A DNA stretch of 64,000 nucleotides from Bettongia penicillata ogilbyi. Taxonomy: Eukaryota; Chordata; Mammalia; Diprotodontia; Potoroidae. Location of the stretch: positions 992,001 to 1,056,000 of the forward strand of contig JAJHZJ010000415.1 of the NCBI GenBank assembly GCA_023548195.1, written 5' to 3'. A model generated the notes under the pieces. The model was not told where the DNA came from, did not search any database, and was given only the letters and a program-made list of their open reading frames with translations. The position numbers and the translations under genes were made by a program. This document shows, in pieces, positions 11,408-21,894 of the stretch. Position 1 is the stretch's first letter. Each line of letters opens with the position of its first letter.

Positions 11408-11638
11408 GACCAGTTCTAGTTGGGCAATGCAACTTCTCTCCTCTCCTCTCCTCGTCTCAGAACTGAGAAAGACCATAGATTAAAAAGGTCAAGGTCTCCC
11501 ATTGCCTCCAGGGGCCATCTGCGGTTGTCCTGATCTATTTCTTGCCCAGATAGCTCTGGAGGACAGAAGAGGAGAGGAGAGGACAGGAGAGGACAGGAGA
11601 GGAGAGAAGGAACTGTACTGCCCAACTGAAACTGTCCA
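11408..11638. repeat. large imperfect inverted repeat (hairpin candidate)
   Basis: The left arm (11,408-11,453) reads 'agttgggcaatgcaacttct' then a CTCTC run. The right arm (about 11,590-11,638) reads GAGAGGAG then 'aaggaactgtactgcccaac' and 'tgaaactgtcc'. The arms are reverse complements apart from small differences and enclose about 140 bp of SINE sequence. The GGAGA/GGACA pentamers extend the right arm leftward to about 11,561. Confidence 0.8.
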
Positions 11639-11795
11639 GTTGGGTCCCTGGTGGAGGGAAGTTGGGTGTCCAGAGTGGGTGTTGACTTTGCACTACCCTC
11701 TCTCACTTAAATCCAATTAACTGGCAAGTCATGGCATCACCTTCCTGATGTCTTGATCCTCTTCGAGAAAGGACAAGCAACAACAAAAGGAATAT
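11455..11795 (+). mobile_element. RTE-type SINE, copy 2
   Basis: 'actgagaaagaccatagatt', 'aaaaaggtcaaggtctccca', 'tttgcactaccctctctcac', 'ggcaagtcatggcatcacct' and 'gatcctcttcgagaaaggac' repeat the body of copy 1 about 400 bp downstream. The 5' part is truncated or rearranged by the inverted repeat. An internal GGAGA/GGACA pentanucleotide expansion lies at about 11,561-11,607. Confidence 0.72.
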
Positions 11796-12419
11796 CAGAG
11801 AGATGAAATTAGAACACAGACCTAACTCCAGATTCATAACTCTATTTCAACATGATGCTTCTCTAATGTTAACTATAAAATTATATCATAAAATTACATA
11901 AATTATGCTAGTTAAAGATGAGTACCTTCACACTATCACAGCTATTACATTAGAAAATCTATTATATTAGAAAATTCAAAACGCCATACCATTGCCATTG
12001 CGTTGGTCATTATTATGATTAGCAGGATACATTTCCTCAGACTTTGTCTTTGCCACTAATGCATTGGACCATTAAGCAGCTTTAACACTAAGAATGCATT
12101 CTCAGTATTGTACACAATGGATTTAATTAGCACATAATGTAATACTTACAAGTAACCCTTCACACTTTAATTTGAGTATAATGGAATACTGAATCATGGG
12201 GGCTCGGAGAAATGGTTCCTTAACATTTTTTTCCCCTTTCAGAGTTTAGATAATCTATTATCAAGTGTTCCTGTTTCAATACTTACACAGTTGTGTGGTT
12301 AAATACATAGAATTTTTTTATCTTAAATTTTAATTTTTAACATGTCAGTTAAGACTAAATGGCATTTGGAATCTTTGTTGGAGATCTCAACAGATTCTAA
12401 AGCTTGTTCCTCCTTTTGG
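11796..12419. other. unassigned DNA
   Basis: AT-rich. No gene or recognised repeat. Confidence 0.4.
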
Positions 12420-12545
12420 GAGGCAGTGAGGTGGTGCAGTTGGTAGAATATAGGTCCTAGAGTCAGGGACAAGGTAGTTCAAAGACAACTTCAGATACTT
12501 ACCATCTGTGTGACCCTGGAACAGTCACCTAAATGCTCTTGGTCA
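12420..12545 (+). mobile_element. tRNA-derived SINE, truncated
   Basis: 'gaggcagtgaggtggtgcag', 'tcctagagtcagggacaagg' and 'accatctgtgtgaccctgga' followed by 'acagtcacctaaatgctct' are the SINE head and body. It abuts an L1 piece directly. Confidence 0.6.
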
Positions 12546-12549
12546 GTAG

Positions 12550-13460
12550 ATTACCCTGGTTTATTGTTACTGTCTATACCTAATCGATTCCCCTGATTCC
12601 CCACTGTATTTCTAATTACCACTAGATTGTTTTCATGATAACCACTTTGTAATATAATTTGAAATCAGGTACTGCTAGGCTGCCTTCCTTCAAATTTTTT
12701 TCATTGATTGTCTTGACTTTCTCTGACCTTTTGTTATCCCATATGATTTTTGTTACTATTTTTTTCTAGCACTATAAATCAATTTTTTGATAGTTTGATT
12801 GGTATGTCACTGCATAAGTAAATTAACTTAGATAGAATTGTCATTTTTATTATATTGCTTCAACCTACCCATGAACAAATAATATTTCTCAAATTGTTAA
12901 TTGCAATCATGTTCACATCACCATTGGATATATCTTGACAAGTAGACTAACATATTCTATAAGGTTTGAAGTTATTTTAAATTGAATTTCTATTTTTGTC
13001 CCTTACTTCTGAGTTTTGTTGGTAATATTGATTTATGTGAGTTTATTTATGCTAAAATTGTTAATTATTTCAGCTAGCTTTTTAAGGTTGATTCTTTAGA
13101 GTTGTTTAAGTATACCTTCATATCATTAGCAAGGAGTGATATTTTTGTTTCCTCATTGCCTTTTTTATTTTTAAATTTATTTTTTATCTTATTTCCATAA
13201 CTAAAATTTCTAACAAAACACCGAGTAATAGTGGTGATAATGGGCATACTTTCTTAATCCCTGATCTTTCTGGGAAAGCTTCAATTTTATCATCATTATA
13301 TGAAATGCTTACTCTTGGTTTTAGATAGATGCTCCATAGCATTTTAAGAAAGGCTCCATTGATTCCTATGATTTCTAGTGTTTTGTGTTGTGGTTTATTA
13401 AAAACATTTTCTGAATCTGTCGAAGTCATGTAAAAATTTATTTCCAAAGCATCCATGATG
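12550..13460 (-). mobile_element. L1 ORF2 reverse-transcriptase relic
   Basis: Read on the reverse strand, this is the RT part of L1 ORF2. An uninterrupted 90-codon stretch at 13,184-13,456 encodes 'STDSENVFNKPQHKTLEIIG' (family: D-E-K-A-F-D-K-I-Q-H), then 'FLKMLWSIYLKP' and 'KVCPLSPLLLGVLLEIL' (family: Q-G-C-P-L-S-P-L-L-F). Further on, the catalytic F-A-D-D box is replaced by L-L-A-N-D-M ('catatcattagcaaggagtg' on the plus strand, near 13,120), so the enzyme would be dead. The segment runs towards the ORF2 C-terminus at its left end and has no 3'UTR of its own. Stops and frameshifts are frequent. Confidence 0.87.
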
Positions 13461-13590
13461 TAAAATAAAACATAAACACACAGAAATACAGTTTTAAAAA
13501 AGTATGCTTCATTCTAAACTTTGAACAATTTGAATTCCTGAGTTGGAAAGCACTTTTCATCATGAGTACCTTGGGTTATCTTTATTAGAG
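13461..13590 (-). mobile_element. L1 3'UTR fragment
   Basis: 'aaaaaagtatgcttcattct' and 'cacttttcatcatgagtacc' match the marsupial L1 3'UTR in reverse orientation ('aaaaagtatgcttcaatctg...catttttcatcatgagtcc'). A separate short piece between two longer L1 relics. Confidence 0.6.
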
Positions 13591-13591
13591 A

Positions 13592-13631
13592 AGGTAGATT
13601 TTCATATTAGTCATATTGTGAAAGAAAACAA

Positions 13632-13724
<93 letters not shown>

Positions 13725-14565
13725 AAACACAGACAGAGAGAGATAGAGTTAAAAATATTCTTCAGTCTTCATTCAGACTTCATCCGTTCTTTCTCTGGAA
13801 GTAGATAACATTTTTCATTTGAATTCCTCCAGAATTGTCTTGGATCATTATATTGCTGAGAATAGTTAAGTCATCCATGGTTGATATTCATATATTATTT
13901 CTGTGTTATTGTGTACAACATTCTTCCAATTCTATTCACTTCACTTTCCATCAGTACAATCTTTAAAGGTTTTTCTGAAAGCATTTTGTGCTTGCAATTT
14001 CTTATAGTATGATGGTAATCCATCCCAATCATTTACAACTAGTTCATTCCCCAATTGATGGGCATCTCAATTTTCAATTCTTTGCCTTCACAAAAAAAGA
14101 GCTGCTATAAGTATTTTTGTACATGTAGGTCTTTCTTTCTTTCTTTTTTTTTAAATCTATTTTAGATACAGATCTGGTAGTGGTATTGTTGGGTCAAAGT
14201 TTATACAGTTTTATGGCCCCTTGAACATAGTTCCACATTGTTCCATATCATTCTTCTGAATTTAGTGCATTAGTGTTCATTTTTTGTCATTTTCCATTTC
14301 TGTCATGTTAGCCAATCTCATAGGTGGGAGGCAGCATCTCAGAATTGTTTTAATTTACTCTTCTCTAATTAGTAGTGATTTGGAGTATTTTTATACAACT
14401 ATAGTCAGCATTAATTAATTCATCTGAAAATGGCCTGTTCATATCCTTTGACTATTTATAGATTGGGAAATGATTTGGATTCTTAAAAATTTGGATTCAT
14501 ACAAATAAACAATTCCTCTGTATATTTGAGATATGTGGCCTTTATCAGAGAAACTTGCTGTAATT
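13592..14565 (-). mobile_element. L1 3' end (3'UTR and ORF2 C-terminus)
   Basis: In reverse orientation: 'catattagtcatattgtgaa', then a (GA)n expansion, 'ttcattcagacttcatccgt', 'ttgtcttggatcattatatt', 'ttccccaattgatgggcatc', 'tgttagccaatctcataggt', 'tgttcatatcctttgactat' and 'gtggcctttatcagagaaac'. The element stops matching ORF2 at about 14,560 and continues as L1 5'-region sequence, so most of ORF2 is missing. Confidence 0.82.
13635..13719. repeat. (GA)n microsatellite
   Basis: About 85 bp of pure AG repeat inside the reverse-strand L1 3'UTR, at the A-rich site 'gaaagaaaacaagtaaaag'. Confidence 0.97.
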
Positions 14566-15240
14566 TTTTTCAAAGATATGATTGCTGTGTATTTCCCTCC
14601 ATACTATTTTCCCCATTTATTCCACTCTCTCTTTTTTTCACCCTTTCCATACCCAAAGGTATTTTTCTTCTGACTATTGTCTCCCTCAATTTTCTCTCCC
14701 TTTTTATCAGACCTCTAACCTTCTTTTATCTTCTTCCCCTAAAGTGTGTATGTTCATGCCATTTTCACCCAGTTCTGATAATAGTAAGATTTAAGAGTCT
14801 GACCCATGTCTCCCACTTTCTCTCCACTATAAAAACTCTTTCATGCCTCTAGTTGTGTAAGATAATCCCTATCTCTCTCCTTCCCCTTCCTTTAATGCAC
14901 CTCTCTTTCTTACTCATTAATTTTATCTTTTTTACATACTATCCCATCATATTCAGTTTATACCTCTGCCATCACACCTGTGCAACCTCCAATTTCCCTA
15001 ATAATAATAAAGTTCTTAGAAGTTACAAGTATCCCATGTAAGATTGCAAACAATTTAACCTTATTGAATCCCTTATGATTTCTCTTTCCTGTTTAGCTTT
15101 TCAGGTATCTTTTGAATCTTTCATTTCATTTTTTTCATTCATTTCTGGTCTTTTGAACAGGAATGCTGAAAGACCCAGGTTGCTTTCCCTGAAATATTAT
15201 AATCAATTTTGCTGGGTAGGGAATTTTTGAATATGAAATA
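14566..15240 (-). mobile_element. L1/HAL1 spacer and ORF1 C-terminal relic
   Basis: 'tatttccctccatactattt', 'aaagtgtgtatgttcatgcc', 'aaagttcttagaagttacaa', 'tgatttctctttcctgttta', 'ttctggtcttttgaacagga' and 'tcaattttgctgggtaggga' follow, in reverse, the sequence downstream of and including the end of ORF1 in HAL1 copies here (compare the reverse complement of 19,020-19,260). The ORF1 end lies near 15,080-15,240. It is joined directly to ORF2 C-terminal sequence at about 14,560, which gives an L1 lacking most of ORF2, or two separate insertions. Confidence 0.65.
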
Positions 15241-15729
15241 AAAACTTACTATTTTGGTAGGGTTTCTAGAGTGCTAGAACATCCAAATATTACATATGAA
15301 GTAAATACTTACATTACAATGAAATTTGTGACAATGTCCTTTACCCTTTGTTTTTGAACACTATGGAAAGCTTCTACCAAGACAGAGATTGTCAAAAATA
15401 TAATTTACAAAAAAAGATTGGCATTTGCTCTACCATTAATGAATAAAGATGAAACTTGGATTAACAATATAAAGTGAGATGTAAGATCATACAGAGAAGT
15501 ATGATCATTTAATATTTTCATTGTTGAGAGTAAGTACCGTGAAAAGACACAAGATTTGGGCATGATTCTCTGTGAAAGGTGAAAGCCACTAGGATGTTTC
15601 TACTTTTGTGGATAACATTTTCCTAATTCTATTAATCCACTAGGTATTATAAAGCCCACTCAGTGGGATCAACATCCTCCCAAGAGATTACCCTAACACA
15701 ATCCTTATAAGAAAATCAAGAAGGTGGTG

Positions 15730-15766
<37 letters not shown>

Positions 15767-15810
15767 GCCTACTTGCATTTGGATGGACAGCCTACTGAGT
15801 TAATCAATCA

Positions 15811-15876
<66 letters not shown>

Positions 15877-16205
15877 TGAACAGACATTGGAGAAAATAAT
15901 AATTATGGTGCAAAGTTAAATAAACGCACAAAAAGTAAGTTAGATTTCATTTAGAAAATTTTGTAGTACTTGTTATGATACAAAAGTGCTTCTCAACCTA
16001 AGAATATATTGTTTTAATATTAACATTATCTCAATAATACTAAATGACTATGAAATATGTGTCACCATGATGTCCAAATAATTCAAAGTGTAGTTGAATC
16101 TATGTTCCATCCATAAAGGGGGAATGGTGATGGTAAGTAGCCTATAGTGTGTTATAAAATGATGACTTAAATAAAATCTAGGAGTTGGTCCCATGATTTA
16201 GTTGG
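15241..16205. other. unassigned DNA with dinucleotide arrays
   Basis: No gene. Apart from the microsatellites at 15,731-15,876, nothing is recognised. Confidence 0.45.
15731..15876. repeat. (CA)n and (TA)n microsatellites
   Basis: (AC)n at about 15,731-15,763 and (TA)n at about 15,813-15,876, separated by about 50 bp. Confidence 0.95.
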
Positions 16206-16370
16206 TATTTCTGGAACTTAGTACTCTAGTGGCCTAGAGGTCTGAAGAGTTAAATGATTTGCTCAGGATCCCATGAATATTTTTTAGTGTGTCAGAGCCT
16301 AGACATGAGCCCAGGTCTTCTGGCTCTGAGGTGAGATTTCTGTCCTCTAAGCTATGCTGATTCTGAAGAT
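16206..16370 (-). repeat. MIR-like relic
   Basis: 'agagttaaatgatttgctca', 'ggatcccatgaatatttttt' and 'gagcccaggtcttctggctc' follow the reverse complement of a MIR-type SINE. Confidence 0.5.
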
Positions 16371-16487
16371 ATAAACCATAAAGTGTGTGACAGAGAAGTT
16401 GACTGGTCATGTAAAAATAGAAAGAACAGTAGATAGACCTCCTTTGTAGTAGACTGATATCCATAGAGTATTAAAGGACACAAAGGG

Positions 16488-16642
16488 AGCAGTCAGGTTA
16501 CACAATGGTTAGAGCACCAGCCCTGAAGTCAGCAGCACCTGAGTTCAAATCCGGCCTCAGACACTTAACACTTACTATCTGTGTGACTTTGGGCAAGTCA
16601 CTTAATCCCAATTGCTTTGCCATCCTCCAAAAAAAAAAAAAA
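16488..16642 (+). mobile_element. tRNA-derived marsupial SINE with poly(A) tail
   Basis: The best-preserved SINE here: head 'gggagcagtcaggttacaca', 'atggttagagcaccagccct', B box 'gagttcaaatccggcctcag' (16,541-16,560), 'ctatctgtgtgactttgggc', 'aagtcacttaatcccaattg' and a ~14-base A run. The tRNA-like head supplies the internal pol III promoter. 'gaccagccctgaagtcag' type spacing is why I lean to an Australian marsupial. No clear target-site duplication found by eye. Confidence 0.88.
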
Positions 16643-16689
16643 AGACATTAGAGTAGACTAACAGGGTCTTGAAAAGAGTCCCCGGAAAA

Positions 16690-17324
16690 GAATAAGATAA
16701 GCAGAAACTATGTCCAAAGAGCTGTAAATCTGTCCATACCTTCTAACCCAACAATACCACTTCAACGTTCATATCTGAAAAACAAAATGATCCAAATTAA
16801 CAAAAATACTTTTAGCAGGTCTTTTCTGTGGTAGCAAAGAATTGAAATTGAGGGAATGTCTATCAAATAGTGAGTGGCTGAACAAGTTGTGGTATATGAT
16901 TGTGACAGAATACTATTGTGCTATAAGAAATGCCTAGAGGGATGGTTCAGGAAAGCCTGTGAAGTATTACGTAAACTGACACAAAGTGAAATGGGCAGAA
17001 CCAGAGGAATATTTTGTATAGTTACCACAATAGAGTAATGAAGATAAAGTGTGAAAAACTTAGCTACTCAGATCAATGCATTGATCCATGACAATTATCA
17101 AGGACTAAACACCATTCTTTTCCACAGAATTGATGAACTCAGTGCAATTTGAAGCATATTGTTTCTGACCTTTTTTGCTATTAGGTAATATGTATATGTG
17201 TTTTTCATGACTTCCAATGTGTAATATGTATCAAATTGTTTATCTTTCTCAATAAGTTGGCAAGGGGCTGCAGCGGGGGAAGAATTTAGAACTCAAAAAA
17301 TGAATGTTTTAAAAAAGAACAAGG
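16690..17324 (+). mobile_element. L1 3' end, 5' truncated
   Basis: 'ccatacettctaaccc'-type start (about 16,733: 'ccataccttctaacccaaca'), 'gtggctgaacaagttgtggt', 'gaatactattgtgctataag', 'gtaaactgacacaaagtgaa', 'gatccatgacaattatcaag' and 'aatttagaactcaaaaaatg' are L1 ORF2 C-terminus to 3' end. Its A-rich tail is the apparent target of the adjoining HAL1. Confidence 0.78.
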
Positions 17325-18043
17325 TGGGCAGGGGGCCAGGGCCAAGATGTTCAAATAGAAAGATGCAGCTCTAGAAGCTTTCTACCCACACAGCCCATAA
17401 AATGCCTGTAAAAATGACTGTATACAAATTCTGTAGCAAGAGAATTCAGAAAACGGTGAAAGAGATTTCTAACCCAAGGCAGGTTGCAAGGCCAACAGAA
17501 AAGCTCTATTGCACTGGGCATGGAGCAGAGTGCAGCCCAACCTTGGCCAAGTACCAGGGACAGGACTGGAAGAGGTTTCAAAATTCCACCTACAGCAACT
17601 GAGATTCCCAGATCCCTCAACTCCCAAATACCAAAAGCTGCTTCAAAGATCAGTGAGAAAGCCCTTTCACATATATGAGAAGGGAACACAGTGGTCTAAC
17701 CCTGGCCCCAGGCAGCTGCAGCTTCTATTGTTGGAACCCTGGCCTAAACACCCTTGGGGAATTGAGCTGTTGATCTGATTATCACCTCTGAGTGGCAGTG
17801 CTGAGGTGAGGAGGAGCACTAGCTGAAATGGTGGAGCAGGAGGTGGTTGTGGAATGTAATCCCACTGGAAGATCTTGGGTAGAAAAGAGTGCTTGTAGTT
17901 GCTTCCAGATCAGAGTGCAGGTCAGGAGAGAAGTAAACCCCTCTCTCAATTGTTCCATCTTGGGGGAATTGAGAACTTACAGATCCACAGAGTATACCCT
18001 TCCCTTGACAAAGTACTCAAAAGTCAAGTAACTGACTGGGAAA

Positions 18044-19142
18044 ATGTCCTCAAAAGGGAAAAAGAATAAGACAATAGAAGGTTCCTTTCTTGGTGATCAA
18101 GTATCTCCTTCCATCCTTTCAGATGAAGAAGAACAATGTACACCATCAGAGGAAGACATAAAAATCAAGGCTTCTGCATGCACCAAAATGAATATACAAA
18201 GATCTCAGGCCATGGAAGAACTCAAAAAAGATTTTGAAAATCAAGTTAGACAGGTGGAGGAAAAACTGGGAAGAGAAATGACAGAGATGGAAAAAAAGCA
18301 TGAAAAATGGGTCAATACCTTGCTAAAGGAGACCCAAAAAAACGCTGAAGAAAATAACACCTTGAAAAATAGACTCACTCAATTGGCAAAAGAGGTTCAA
18401 AAAGCCAATGAGGAGAAGAATGCTTTCAAAAGCAGAATTAGCCAAATGGAAAAAGAGGTTCAAAAGCTCACTGAAGATAATTGTTCTCTCAAAATTAGAA
18501 TGGAACAGATGGAGGCTAATGACTTTCTGAGAAACCAAGAAATCACCAAACAAAACCAAAAGAATGAAAAAATAGAGGATAATGTGAAATATCTCACAGG
18601 AAAAAAAAAAAACTGACCTGGAAAATAGATCCAGGAGAGACAATTTAAAAATTATGGGACTACCTGAAAGCCATGATCAAAAAAAGAGCCTAGACATCAT
18701 CTTTCATGAAATTATCAAGGAAAACTGCCCTGAGATTCTAGAACCAGAGGGCAAAATAAGTATTCAAGGAATCCACTGATCACCACCTGAAAGAGATCCA
18801 AAAAGAGAAACTCCTAGGAACATTGTGGCCAAATTCCAGAATTCCCAGGTTAAGGAGAAAATCTTGCAAGCAGTTAGAAAGAAACAATTCCAGTATTCTA
18901 GAAATACAATCAGGATAACCCAAGATCTAGCAGCTTCTACATTAAGGGATTGAAGGGAGTGGAATAGGATATTCCAGAAGTCAAAGGAACTAGGACTCAA
19001 ACCAAGAATCACCTACCCAGCTAAACTGAGTATAATACTTCAGGGGAAAATATGGTCTTTCAATGAAACAGAGGACTTTGAAGCATTCTTGATGAAAAGA
19101 CCAGAGCTGAAAAGAAAATTTGATTTTCAAACGCAAGAATGA
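18044..19142 (+). pseudogene. HAL1-A ORF1 (L1 ORF1p-like), frameshifted
   Basis: L1 ORF1p is an RNA-binding, trimeric coiled-coil protein. The open part (18,044-18,616, 190 codons) starts at the ATG in 'gggaaaatgtcctcaaaagg' and encodes a basic start ('MSSKGKKNKTIEG'), an acidic patch and a long coiled coil with heptad-like K/E/L spacing ('LKNRLTQLAKEVQKANEEKN', 'MEKEVQKLTEDNCSLKIRME'). An expanded A run (12 A at 18,601-18,612) shifts the frame: HAL1-B has 8 bases here. The RRM and C-terminal domain continue in another frame at 18,615-19,142 ('RSRRDNLKIMGLPE', 'ASTLRD', 'PRITYPAKLS') with in-frame TGA stops at 18,777 and 18,951. No functional full-length product is expected. The family assignment is secure; this is not a host gene. 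Confidence 0.88.
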
Positions 19143-19472
19143 GAAGAAGCATGAAAAAGTAAACAGCAAAGAGAAGTCATAAGGGACTTACCAAGTTGAA
19201 CTGTTTACATTCCTACATGGAAAGACAATATTTGTAACTCTTGAAACTTTTCAGTATCTGGGTCGTTGGTGGGATTAAACACACACATACACACACAGAC
19301 AGAGAGAACAGAGTGAATTGAATAAGATGGGATCATAGCTTTAAAAAATGAAGGTAAACGGTGAGAGAGAAATGTTTTGGGAGAAGGGAGGGTGAAATGG
19401 AATGGGGCAAATTATCTCTCATAGAAGAGGCAGGCAGGAGACTTTTTAGTGGAGGGAAAAAGAGGAGAGCTG

Positions 19473-19793
19473 AGAGAAAAACATGTAGTCTACTCTCATC
19501 ACATTCGACTAAAGGAAGGAATAAAATGCACATTCATTTTGGTATGAAAACCTATCTTCCAATACAGGAAAGTAGGGGAGAAGGGGATCATCAGGGTGGG
19601 GGGAATGATGGAAGGGAGGCCAATTGAGTGAGTCTATTTTTCAAGAATAGGGAAGAGAAAAACATGTAGTCTACTCTCATCACATTCGACTAAAGGAAGG
19701 AATAAAATGCACATTCATTTTGGTATGAAAACCTATCTTCCAATACAGGAAAGTAGGGGAGAAGGGGATCATCAGGGTGGGGGGAATGATGGA
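19473..19793 (+). repeat. tandem duplication inside HAL1-A 3'UTR (period 181 bp)
   Basis: A ~140-bp block at 19,473-19,612 recurs almost unchanged at 19,654-19,793, offset exactly 181 bp. Both contain 'acatgtagtctactctcatc', 'gcacattcattttggtatga' and 'gggggaatgatgga'. Both copies yield the same incidental peptide start ('MHIHFGMKTYLPIQESRGEG'). HAL1-B has a single related block, so the duplication is specific to this copy or its subfamily. Confidence 0.92.
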
Positions 19794-20292
19794 GGAGGGA
19801 GCAATTTGAAGTCAACACTTGGGGATGGACAGAATCAAGAGAGAATAGAAGCAATGGAGGACAGGATAGGATGGAGGGAAATATATTCAGTCTTACACAA
19901 CATGACTATTATGGAAGTCATTTGCAAAACTACACAGATATGGCCTATATTGAATTGTCTGCCTCCCCAAAGGGAATGGATGAGGAGGGAGGGATGGGGA
20001 GAATTTGGAAATCAAAGTTATAGGAACAACTCTTCAGTATTTTTCTTGATAGTAGGAAATAAGAAATACAGGTAATGGGGAATAGAAAGTTATCTGGCCC
20101 TACAGGACAAAAGAGAAGATGGAGACAAGAGAAGGGAGGGATGATAGAAGAGAGGGTAGATTGGTGATAGGGGAAATTAGATTGCTCGGTGTATTGGGGG
20201 GGAGGGAATAATTGGGGAGAAAATTTGGAACCCAACATTTTGCGAAAATGAATGCAAAAAGTTAAATAAATAAATTTATTTAAAAAAAAAAG

Positions 20293-20862
20293 AAAATCTG
20301 TCTTACACTACAGGAAAGTAGAGGAGAAGGTGTTAAGTGGGGATGATAAAAGGGAGGACAAATTAGAGGAAGTGGGTAAACACTTCTGGGGAGGGACAAG
20401 GTCAAAAGAAAGAATAGACTGCATGGGAGTGGTAGGATAGGATGAAGAGAAATATAGTCTTTCACAACATGACCATTATGGAAGTGTTTAGCAAAACTAC
20501 ACGTATATAGCCTGTATTGAATTTCTTGCCTTCTAGTGGGCATGAGTGGGGAGGGAGGAATGGAGAGACATTGGAACTCAAGATTTTAGGAATGAATGCT
20601 GAGAATTTTCTTTGTAGATAACTGGGAAATAAGAAATACAGGTAATGGGGTATAGAATCTATCTTGCCCTACAAGACAAGAGAGAGGATAAGGATAAGGC
20701 AAGGGATGAGTGTGACAGATGAAAGGATTGATTGGGGGAAGGGGTAATCAGAATGCATGGTGTTTTTGCATGGAGATGGGGAGAGATTGGGAGAAAACTT
20801 GAAACTCAAAATCTTGTGGAGATGAATACTGAAAACTAAAAATAAATAAATTTAAAAAAGAA
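20293..20862 (+). mobile_element. HAL1 3'UTR fragment, directly following HAL1-A
   Basis: A second, diverged HAL1 3'UTR in the same orientation: 'cactacaggaaagtagagga', 'tcacaacatgaccattatgg', 'gaaataagaaatacaggtaa' and 'ggagatgaatactgaaaact' parallel 19,740-20,290 one to one. It ends in an A-rich tail. Either HAL1-A inserted next to an older truncated HAL1, or the pair is a head-to-tail arrangement. Confidence 0.8.
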
Positions 20863-21862
20863 AAAATAACAAGACAAGCATGAATGACTGATGACTGTCA
20901 CTAGAAGAGACATGTTCCACATGAATGAAGCTATGAGCCAAGAAAATATTTGACTTCAAGGAATTAACTTATGGAAATGATGTTCAAACTTTCACCATAT
21001 TATTTTATCATATGTCATGAGTACAATAGATCTGAAAGAATGTGCAGAGTAGTCAGTATGCCTAAAGCAGATTGAAGGACATGATCTGAAAATGTCTGTC
21101 AGTTTTCTTCTGGTACAACATAGTATGTAACAAGAAATCAATTTGAAGTTAAGATGATATATTGAGACCTTTATAAGCTATGATATTATATGGTTCTGCA
21201 GATTGGAGTCTTGGAGATATACAAAGGGTAGAATATACTGATGGACTGGTATGGCCACTACTAGAAAAAAAATCCATTTATCCCAGAGTGACTGAAGACA
21301 GGAGAAAGACTTTGAGAGTCTCTTCTATAGCTATCTATCACAGATTTTTCAGTTAAATCTCACAAGGATTTTTATTAAAACATAATTCACTGGGAGTTGA
21401 AAAAAAAGGGTACAGGAACTCTTCATTTTATTTCAGATTTGATGATGGAAGAAGACCTCCAGGGAAAGCAATGCTTATCATAAAATGAAACAAAAATAAA
21501 TCCTGACAAGGTCTAGTTTTTTTTTTTTTAATTGATTGAAGCAAGATGAGCAAGATAGACACCCATTCTAAGAATGAGGAAAAAGGGTAGACACATATTC
21601 ATCAGTGGAAACAAAAGGCCAGGTGGTAAATTTAATGATTATTCTACTTTATCTAAACAAAAACTGCTTTGTATTCATTCAAATTAATGATGTTGTCCAG
21701 GGCTTTTATCTTCAATGATATAGTGTAATTGATTGAAATTGTATAAATGTGTGTTATCTGTCTTTCCAAATACTTTGTATATTTCATGGAGACATATTTG
21801 GTTTTAATAAATAAGTGCCTACAATTTGCAAAGTATTGACTATATCCATCCTTGCATAATGA

Positions 21863-21894
<32 letters not shown>

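Larger units (their letters stand above)
17326..20292 (+). mobile_element. HAL1 (half-L1) copy A, near full length
   Basis: HAL1 elements are L1 derivatives that keep ORF1 but lack ORF2 and rely on L1 enzymes. This copy starts with 'ggggccagggccaagatgtt', an L1-type 5' end, has a ~0.7-kb 5'UTR, ORF1 (18,044-19,142, broken), a ~1.1-kb purine-rich 3'UTR and an A-rich end ('aataaataaatttatttaaa' plus A run). No reverse transcriptase or endonuclease sequence lies between ORF1 and the tail. The 'aaaaaagaa' text on both sides could be a short target-site duplication in the older L1 tail. The 3'UTR carries a 181-bp-period duplication. Confidence 0.82.

Noticed and set aside
11416..11720. Overlapping forward and reverse ORFs of 72 and 96 residues
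   Set aside because: They arise from the pentanucleotide and inverted-repeat sequence within RTE-type SINE copy 2.
16488..16642. tRNA-like head of the SINE as a tRNA gene
   Set aside because: The B box is present, but the body continues into the SINE-specific region and poly(A). No tRNA acceptor pairing or anticodon arm was seen.
18044..18616. 190-residue coiled-coil ORF as a host gene
   Set aside because: The out-of-frame downstream text carries the L1 ORF1p RRM and C-terminal motifs, with an L1-type 5'UTR and A-tailed 3'UTR around it, so it is HAL1 ORF1.
19707..20075. 122-residue ORF in the HAL1-A region
   Set aside because: It starts in the second 3'UTR duplicate and reads through non-coding 3'UTR; the same peptide start occurs in the first duplicate.
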